Positions 58,704 through 64,000 of a stretch of DNA of 64,000 bases are shown here, one piece after another; position 1 is the stretch's first letter; each line of letters opens with the position of its first letter. The stretch is taken from the NCBI GenBank assembly GCA_002786385.1, contig PGCN01000007.1:248001-312000 (forward strand), in the 5' to 3' direction. The DNA comes from Flavobacterium sp. FEMGT703F. Lineage in GTDB: Bacteria > Bacteroidota > Bacteroidia > Flavobacteriales > Flavobacteriaceae. A program made the position numbers and the translations under genes. The notes under the pieces are model-generated. The model saw only the letters and a program-made list of their open reading frames with translations, was not told the DNA's origin and made no database searches.

Positions 58704-60293
58704 ATGACACACTACGAAGATAATTTTGCACACAACCATCTCCCAAGCGCCGACTTACAACCGGACTATGTGTTCTTAGACTTACCACAATTCCATCAAC
58801 CTGAAATGCTCAATTGTGTCGATTTGCTTTTGGACAAACACATTCGTAATGGTCATGGTAACGCTCCTTGTCTTCGCACCTTTGAATACACTTGGACCTA
58901 CAATGACTTGTACGAAAAAGCGAACCAAATTGCACATGTTTTGGTGGAGGATTTAGGATTGAAATCCGGTAATCGCGTTTTAATTCGCTCCGCCAACAAC
59001 CCGATGATGGTAGCGGTATGGTTTGCCGTGTTAAAAGCCGGCGGTATCGTAGTAGCCACCATGCCTTTACTCAGAGCTAAAGAATTGACCACCATAATCG
59101 ACTGTGCTGAAATCTCACACGCCATCTGCGATCACAGTTTGGCTGATGAAATGCACTTGGTCAAATCCGAGTTTTTACAATCGGTTTGCTTTTACGGCAA
59201 TTCTCACTTGGAGGAATTAATGGCCAATAAACCCAAAACGTTTTTAAATTACCGTACCAAATCCAACAGCATCGCTTTAATCGGTTTTACTTCCGGAACT
59301 ACAGGTTTGCCTAAAATGACTTCGCACTTTCACAAAGACATTATTAACATCTGTGAAGCCTTTCCGCAATATTCCTTACAACCAACAGCTGATGATATTT
59401 TTACCGGTAGTCCGCCACTCGGATTTACCTTTGGCTTAGGCGGTTTGGTCTTATTTCCGCTATATTTTGGCGCATCGACTTTTTTACTGGAAAAACCAAC
59501 CCCTGATATGCTGTTACAAGCCATACAGGATTTCAAAATCACCATTTGCTTTACCGCTCCCACAGCTTGGCGCATCATCACGACCAAAGTTAGGGATTTC
59601 AACATTTCAAGCTTGCGCAAATGCGTATCTGCCGGAGAAACATTACCACTCAAAGTTTGGCAAGATTGGTACGATGCGACAGAGTTAAAAATCATCGACG
59701 GGATTGGTGCTACCGAAATGTTGCATATCTTTATCTCATCGAATACAGACAATATGAAACCCGGAGCCACCGGCGTAGCCATCACCGGTTACGAAGCCAA
59801 AGTGGTAGATGCTGCCGGAAATGAAGTAGCAGCAAACAAACCGGGAAAACTCATGGTACGCGGCATCACCGGTTGTAAATATTTGAACCGAGAAGACAAA
59901 CAACGTGAATACGTGCAAAACGGCTGGAATTTTACAGGAGACATCTTCCGAAAAGATGAAGATGGCTATTTTTGGTTTGTGGCACGTGGCGATGATATGA
60001 TCATTTCTTCGGGCTATAACATAGCCGCAATTGAAGTCGAAAGCGTATTGTTAACCCACGAAGAAATACTCGAATGCGCCGTAGTAGGATTACCCGATGA
60101 GGAAAGAGGCATGCTGGTTTGTGCACACATAGTACTAAAAGATTCAGCTAAAGCTACCGATAATATGAAAAACCATATTCAACACTGGTTCAAAGAAGTA
60201 GCCGCGCCCTATAAATATCCGAGAGTAATTTATTTTACCGATACGCTGCCCAAAACAGAAACCGGAAAAATACAACGTTTTAAATTAAAATGA
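58704..60293 (+). CDS. Aromatic carboxylate-CoA ligase (AMP-binding)
   Basis: The 529-residue enzyme belongs to the benzoate/2-aminobenzoate-CoA ligase group of the ANL superfamily and activates an aromatic acid with ATP and CoA. Motifs: the phosphate loop IGFTSGTTGLPKM, GSPPLGFTFGLGG, the DGIGATEMLHIF signature of aryl-CoA ligases, the hinge region with FVARGDDMIISSGYNIAAIEVE and the catalytic Lys in PKTETGKIQRFKL. Salicylate and anthranilate are the likely substrates, given the fused hydroxylase next to it. The gene comes after the four-helix insertion. Which acid is used cannot be read with certainty. Confidence 0.88.
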   Translation: MTHYEDNFAHNHLPSADLQPDYVFLDLPQFHQPEMLNCVDLLLDKHIRNGHGNAPCLRTFEYTWTYNDLYEKANQIAHVLVEDLGLKSGNRVLIRSANNPMMVAVWFAVLKAGGIVVATMPLLRAKELTTIIDCAEISHAICDHSLADEMHLVKSEFLQSVCFYGNSHLEELMANKPKTFLNYRTKSNSIALIGFTSGTTGLPKMTSHFHKDIINICEAFPQYSLQPTADDIFTGSPPLGFTFGLGGLVLFPLYFGASTFLLEKPTPDMLLQAIQDFKITICFTAPTAWRIITTKVRDFNISSLRKCVSAGETLPLKVWQDWYDATELKIIDGIGATEMLHIFISSNTDNMKPGATGVAITGYEAKVVDAAGNEVAANKPGKLMVRGITGCKYLNREDKQREYVQNGWNFTGDIFRKDEDGYFWFVARGDDMIISSGYNIAAIEVESVLLTHEEILECAVVGLPDEERGMLVCAHIVLKDSAKATDNMKNHIQHWFKEVAAPYKYPRVIYFTDTLPKTETGKIQRFKLK

Positions 60294-60350
60294 TTAGGAG
60301 CTATTTCCCGCTATCCGCGCTACACGGTAGCTTGCTACTATCGGGGCTAA
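60294..60350. repeat. Interspersed element, copy C
   Basis: Begins TTAGGAGCTATTTCCCG and ends CTATCGGGGCTAA, in the gap after the CoA-ligase gene. The central hairpin GCTAC-ACG-GTAGC differs from copy A (ACTAC-TCG-GTAGT) by a paired change that keeps the stem. Confidence 0.85.
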
Positions 60351-60380
60351 GCTCATCAGTAATGGGAAGTGATTAATTAA

Positions 60381-60410
60381 AAATCTGTGTAAATCTGTGT
60401 AATCAGTGGC
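60381..60410. repeat. Decamer array
   Basis: AAATCTGTGT occurs twice in tandem (60381-60400), followed by the related AATCAGTGGC. It sits in the gap before the thioesterase gene and overlaps an alternative GTG start. Confidence 0.75.
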
Positions 60411-60423
60411 AAAAAATAAAAAT

Positions 60424-60858
60424 ATGAACCAAACCTTTACCAAACCTGAAAAAATACGTTTCAAACACGTCGATTACGCCGGTATCGTTTTCTATCCGCG
60501 CTTTTTAGAAATGCTCAACGACTTGGTCGAAGATTGGTTTGAAGAAGCCTTAGACCGACCATTCTCCAAAATTCACGAGACTAACGGCATTCCAACCGTA
60601 GATTTAAAAGTACAATTCAAAAAAGCCGCCCGAATTGGAGAACTGTTAACCAAAAAACTTTGGGTCATCAAACTCGGCGGTGCTTCCGTAACTTGCGGTT
60701 TCCGTTTTGAAGACGAACAAGGCAATACTTGTTTGGAAGGCGAAGTGACATTAGTCAATGTTAGCATCAGCAACGGAAGAGACGCTATTAAAGCCGAACC
60801 GTTTTCTGAGGAAATGAAGAAAAAAATTATGAATTACGAATTACGAATTACGAATTAA
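60424..60858 (+). CDS. Acyl-CoA thioesterase (hot-dog, 4HBT type)
   Basis: The 144-residue enzyme has the 4-hydroxybenzoyl-CoA thioesterase motif HVDYAGIVFYPRFLEML, whose Asp is catalytic, and strands LTKKLWVIKLGG and CGFRFEDEQGN. It would release the free 5-hydroxylated acid (gentisate or 5-hydroxyanthranilate) from its CoA ester between the hydroxylase and dioxygenase steps. I start it at ATG 60424; a GTG at 60406 lies in the decamer array. The last ten residues (IMNYELRITN) and the stop come from a heptamer array, so the native C terminus seems to have been replaced or extended by repeat DNA. Confidence 0.88.
   Translation: MNQTFTKPEKIRFKHVDYAGIVFYPRFLEMLNDLVEDWFEEALDRPFSKIHETNGIPTVDLKVQFKKAARIGELLTKKLWVIKLGGASVTCGFRFEDEQGNTCLEGEVTLVNVSISNGRDAIKAEPFSEEMKKKIMNYELRITN
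60825..60858. repeat. Heptamer array encoding the end of the thioesterase
   Basis: AATTATG, AATTACG, AATTACG, AATTACG, AATTAA: the same orientation as the left arm at 58271. The stop codon of the thioesterase is in the last unit. Confidence 0.8.
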
Positions 60859-60866
60859 AAAAAGTC

Positions 60867-61853
60867 ATGAGTATAGATTTCAAAAAATTCAAAGCCGCCA
60901 CCGTTCAAACAGCACCGATTTTTCTCAATGTAGAAAAAACGATAGCAAAAGCGATTGCTTTTATCAAAGAAGCTGCTGATAACGGTGCGCAACTCATCGC
61001 CTTTCCTGAAGTGTTTGTAGCCGGTTATCCGTATTGGAACTGGATCATGACACCGGTACAAGGCAGTAAATGGTACGAGCAATTGTATAAAAACTCAGTG
61101 GCTGTAACTGACGAATCCATGAAACCTCTGTTTGAGGCAGCGAAAGACCACAACATGCATATTGTTATCGGCATCAACGAACGCGGCGACAGTTATGGCG
61201 AAATTTACAATACCAATCTCATCATTGACAATAAAGGAAATCTAATCGGTAAACACAGAAAGCTCGTGCCGACTTGGGCCGAAAAACTTACATGGACTTC
61301 AGGTGATGGTTCTTCCCTAAAAGTTTATGATACTGAAGTTGGTCCGATTGGCACTTTAGCTTGTGGTGAAAACACCAATACTTTAGCACGTTTTACCTTG
61401 TTGTCGCAAGGCGAATTGGTACACATAGCCAACTACATTTCCCTGCCGGTTGCGCCACCCGATTACGATATGGCTGAAGCGATTAAAATCCGTGCCGCAG
61501 CGCATTCGTTTGAAGGTAAATTATTTACCATCGTTTCTTGTTCTACCATTTCCCAAGAAATTAAAGACGCTTTACGAGAAGATGTACCTAATGTAGACGA
61601 ATTGTTATCCCGAAAAAGCTCCGCCTTCTCCGGATTTATCGGACCCAATGGTGCTGTGATTGGTACACCTTTGATTGACGATGAAGGCATTGTATATGCC
61701 GATATCGACTTAGAGAAATGCATCCAACCGAAACAAATGCACGACATTCTCGGACATTACAACCGCTTTGACATTTTTGATTTAAGAGTCAATACCGCTC
61801 CAACCAGAAAGATTACCTTTGTAGATAACCACGATGAATTCAACCAAAAATAA
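60867..61853 (+). CDS. Nitrilase (carbon-nitrogen hydrolase)
   Basis: The 328-residue enzyme has the Glu-Lys-Cys triad of the nitrilase superfamily: Glu in IAFPEVFVAGYPYW, Lys in KHRKLVPTWAEK, and Cys166 in TLACGENTNTLARF. The CGEN context and the length point to true nitrilases, which turn nitriles into acids and ammonia, rather than amidases. It lies eight bases after the thioesterase and directly before the dioxygenase gene, so it belongs to the operon. An aromatic or plant-derived nitrile feeding the pathway is possible; no substrate can be read from sequence. Confidence 0.88.
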   Translation: MSIDFKKFKAATVQTAPIFLNVEKTIAKAIAFIKEAADNGAQLIAFPEVFVAGYPYWNWIMTPVQGSKWYEQLYKNSVAVTDESMKPLFEAAKDHNMHIVIGINERGDSYGEIYNTNLIIDNKGNLIGKHRKLVPTWAEKLTWTSGDGSSLKVYDTEVGPIGTLACGENTNTLARFTLLSQGELVHIANYISLPVAPPDYDMAEAIKIRAAAHSFEGKLFTIVSCSTISQEIKDALREDVPNVDELLSRKSSAFSGFIGPNGAVIGTPLIDDEGIVYADIDLEKCIQPKQMHDILGHYNRFDIFDLRVNTAPTRKITFVDNHDEFNQK

Positions 61854-61854
61854 T

Positions 61855-62964
61855 ATGGAAACCAACAACTTTTCAGACGACGTTATCGGGCGTGCCCGTG
61901 TAAAAGACACTCCTGAACTCGAAGCCTATTATAAAGAATTAGAAACCTTAGGAGCCGGAGCACTTTGGACAGTAGCCAACGATATTGAACCTTGGGAACC
62001 CCGAGCGAATTCGGTGCCTATGTTGTGGAAATACGACGACTTGCGCAGTTTAGTTTTAAAATCTTCCGAACTCGTAACGCCGGAACAAGCCGGAAGACGC
62101 GTAGTGTATTTGGTCAACGATAAAAGGAAAGACGTTTCTGCCGCTGTAGGTTGGTTGTACACTGGAATTCAGGTTACCCGTCCGGGTGAAAGTACTTCGG
62201 CACATCGCCACCGTGCCTCTGCCCTACGCTTTATCATGGAAGGTGCTAAAGGCTATACCGTAGTAGATGGGAATAAAATCATGCTGGAAGTCAACGATTT
62301 TGTCATCACACCCAATTCGGCTTGGCATGAACACGGTGTTGAAGCGGATGGCCAAACCTGCATTTGGCAAGACGGTTTGGATATTCCGTTAGTGAATGCT
62401 TTAGAAGCCAATGATTATGCCGTGTATGATGGGAAACAACCTTTAATCTCCGCCGTTAATCATTCTCCTTTGACATTTGGTGGTGCGGGTTTAATTCCGG
62501 CCGATCAAACTTGGGACAAACCCTATTCGCCTTTGTTCAAATATTCTTGGAGTAAAGTATATCCGACACTGTTAGAAGTCGCCAAAGTCAACGAAATCAA
62601 TCCGTTTGACGGATTCTTAATGCAATACTCCAATCCGTTAACCGGTGGTCATGTGATGCAAACCATGGGTGCAGCAATGCAGTTGTTACCTGCCGGATTC
62701 AAAGGAAAAGCCCACAAACATACCGGTTCTTTTGTGTACCAATGTGCCAAAGGAAGCGGTTATACCATCATCAACGGACAACGCTTTGATTGGAAGGAAC
62801 GCGATATTTTCTGTGTACCGAGTTGGGCTTGGCACGAACACCACAACGCTTCTGACTCAGAAGACGCGTGTTTGTTTAACTTCAACGACTTGCCGGTAAT
62901 TGAAGGCTTAGGCTTATTCCAAGGCAAAGAATACACCGAAAACAACGGGCATCAGAAAGTGTAA
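61855..62964 (+). CDS. Gentisate 1,2-dioxygenase-like bicupin
   Basis: The 369-residue protein has two cupin domains. The first (about 100-175) carries the metal ligands in STSAHRHRASALRFIMEG and WHEHGVEADG; the second (about 275-345) has GKAHKHTGSFVYQ and WAWHEHHN. The layout is that of gentisate and 1-hydroxy-2-naphthoate dioxygenases, Fe(II) enzymes that open the ring between the carboxyl- and hydroxyl-bearing carbons. Given the neighbours the substrate is probably gentisate, giving maleylpyruvate; 5-hydroxyanthranilate is the alternative. I start at ATG 61855, two bases after the nitrilase stop; the longer frame overlaps that gene. Confidence 0.88.
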   Translation: METNNFSDDVIGRARVKDTPELEAYYKELETLGAGALWTVANDIEPWEPRANSVPMLWKYDDLRSLVLKSSELVTPEQAGRRVVYLVNDKRKDVSAAVGWLYTGIQVTRPGESTSAHRHRASALRFIMEGAKGYTVVDGNKIMLEVNDFVITPNSAWHEHGVEADGQTCIWQDGLDIPLVNALEANDYAVYDGKQPLISAVNHSPLTFGGAGLIPADQTWDKPYSPLFKYSWSKVYPTLLEVAKVNEINPFDGFLMQYSNPLTGGHVMQTMGAAMQLLPAGFKGKAHKHTGSFVYQCAKGSGYTIINGQRFDWKERDIFCVPSWAWHEHHNASDSEDACLFNFNDLPVIEGLGLFQGKEYTENNGHQKV

Positions 62965-63020
62965 TGATAATGTCAAAGGCAAAAATAAATACTAACTTAG
63001 AACATACAACAAACTAAAAT

Positions 63021-63060
63021 CTCAGAACCTTAGCGCCTCAGCGCCTTAGTACCTTAAAAA
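63021..63060. repeat. Octamer array before the FAH-family gene
   Basis: Units CTCAGAAC, CTTAGCGC, CTCAGCGC, CTTAGTAC, CTTAAAAA, ending directly at the ATG at 63061, so the ribosome-binding region of that gene is repeat DNA. Confidence 0.8.
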
Positions 63061-63975
63061 ATGAAACTACTCACTTACCAAACTGCCGACACCGAACCTC
63101 GTTTAGGATTCCTTCACAACAACCAAGTCATCGATATGGAAGACTTTGGCGAGATTTCAAATTTCCCGTTGCCTTCTGACATGTTAGACTTGATTGACAT
63201 GGGGATTGAAATTATAGATGAATTGAACGAAATGGTAGCGGAAACGCCGGAAAATTACTTTAAAGAAATCGCTTATAGCTTAGAAGAAGTGACACTATTG
63301 GCTCCGATTCAGAAACCGAGAAAGAATATTATCGGTATCGGATTAAACTATACCGAACACGTGGCGGAAAGTGCCCGAACTCTAGACACTACCGGAAAAT
63401 TACCGCAAAAACCAATTATTTTTTCCAAACCGCCTACAACGGTTACAGGAACTAATACCGAGATCATTAAGAACACCAAACTGACTTCGCAATTGGATTG
63501 GGAAGTGGAATTGGCGGTCGTAATTGGTAAACACGGTAAGTATGTGCCGAAAGCAGATGCCTTGGATTATGTATTTGGTTATACGGTTATCAACGATATT
63601 TCCGCGCGGGATTGTCGTAGAGAAGGCCAATGGATTGTTTCCAAAGGACAAGACACTTTTGCGCCGATGGGACCAATTTTAGTGACCAAAGATGAAATTG
63701 AAAACCCGCACAACCTAAACTTGTCTTTAAAAGTAAACGGTATCGAAAAACAAAATTCCAATACAAAATTCATGCTGTTCAACATCAACGATTTGATTGA
63801 AGATTTGAGTATCGTATTTACTTTAGAACCGGGAGACATTATTGCAACAGGAACTCCTGCCGGTGTTGGTGCAGGACGCGATCCGCAAGAGTGGTTGCAC
63901 CACGGTGATGTGGTAGAAGCTTCGGTGGAAGGCATAGGAACCATAAGTAATATTGTACGAGAAGTTAGCCTTTAA
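63061..63975 (+). CDS. Fumarylacetoacetate hydrolase family protein (fumarylpyruvate or maleylpyruvate hydrolase)
   Basis: The 304-residue enzyme has a small N-terminal domain and the FAH catalytic domain: IGIGLNYTEHVAES, PIIFSKPPTTVTGTN, LDWEVELAVVIGKHG with the metal-binding Glu residues, GYTVINDISARDCR, SKGQDTFAPMGP and PGDIIATGTPAGVG. In a gentisate pathway it would split fumarylpyruvate (or maleylpyruvate directly) to pyruvate and fumarate or maleate. No maleylpyruvate isomerase gene is visible inside the window; it may follow downstream. Confidence 0.9.
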   Translation: MKLLTYQTADTEPRLGFLHNNQVIDMEDFGEISNFPLPSDMLDLIDMGIEIIDELNEMVAETPENYFKEIAYSLEEVTLLAPIQKPRKNIIGIGLNYTEHVAESARTLDTTGKLPQKPIIFSKPPTTVTGTNTEIIKNTKLTSQLDWEVELAVVIGKHGKYVPKADALDYVFGYTVINDISARDCRREGQWIVSKGQDTFAPMGPILVTKDEIENPHNLNLSLKVNGIEKQNSNTKFMLFNINDLIEDLSIVFTLEPGDIIATGTPAGVGAGRDPQEWLHHGDVVEASVEGIGTISNIVREVSL

Positions 63976-63979
63976 TAAA

Positions 63980-64000
63980 ATGGATCAAACGAAAATAGCG
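63980..64000 (+). CDS. Start of a further gene in the operon, cut by the window
   Basis: ATG four bases after the FAH-family stop opens a frame of seven codons (MDQTKIA) to the window end. Too short to identify; the spacing suggests the operon continues. Confidence 0.45.

Overview
The window looks like a chromosome segment of a Flavobacterium-type member of the Bacteroidota. The signs are low GC content, many copies of the Bacteroidota promoter -7 element TAnnTTTG (often with TTG 17-23 bases upstream), SusC/HmuR-style TonB receptors, several lipoproteins with acidic residues after the lipobox Cys, and typical flavobacterial families (DUF3810, DUF4197, DUF983, DUF6607, DUF6265, BshC). I count 59 complete or nearly complete protein genes (two below 50 codons), two genes cut by the window ends, and three tRNAs. 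No rRNA, prophage, transposase or CRISPR array was seen.

Layout. 1-11153 is mostly housekeeping: pyrD (5' truncated), HMG-CoA lyase, a TPR histidine kinase, guaB, purB, a sirtuin without zinc cysteines, a SpoU/TrmH methyltransferase and a DEAD-box helicase. 11666-15346 is a haem-acquisition operon (DUF6607, HmuR-like receptor, HmuY-like lipoprotein). 15499-25367 holds rdgB, a large hybrid kinase, a serine-palmitoyltransferase-like enzyme, a 48-codon gene, a fused acyl-CoA mutase (IcmF) and DUF4197. 25366-28243 carries a BtuF-like binding protein, pyrF and prfA. 28469-34312 has two tandem DUF6265 genes, a second TonB receptor with a PepSY membrane protein, DUF983 and an AraC regulator. 34365-40260 has pepD, a DUF3810 HExxH protein, a SigZ-like sigma factor beside a 33-residue Cys-rich peptide gene, and an H-NOX/kinase/response-regulator operon. 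40412-40674 is a tRNA Ser-Pro-Arg cluster. 40959-55215 carries thiolase, a C40 peptidase, a GH13 enzyme, MlaE-F-D, cysteine desulfurase, bshC, ndk, a PAS kinase and membrane or hypothetical proteins. 55315 to the end is one long + strand catabolic operon.

How the genes work together. The terminal operon reads as CoA-dependent breakdown of a 2-substituted benzoate. A CoA ligase, a fused salicylyl-CoA 5-hydroxylase/old-yellow-enzyme protein, a hot-dog thioesterase, a gentisate-dioxygenase-like cupin and a fumarylacetoacetate-hydrolase family enzyme would take salicylate (or anthranilate) through a 5-hydroxy acyl-CoA to ring cleavage. A flavin reductase and a nitrilase sit in the same operon. 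The two TonB receptor loci share a 13-bp palindrome with core TTAGTCTAA beside their promoters, so one metal regulator probably controls both. The H-NOX operon is a probable nitric-oxide sensing pathway.

The most unusual material is small: the Cys-rich peptide next to the sigma factor; short 7-, 8- and 10-base repeat arrays that sit in gene gaps and in places supply the last codons of a gene; a four-helix-bundle gene bracketed by a perfect 21-bp inverted repeat; an interspersed element with conserved ends and a compensated hairpin; and a repeat-like segment translated in frame in the linker of the hydroxylase fusion. All family names come from reading motifs, without database searches.
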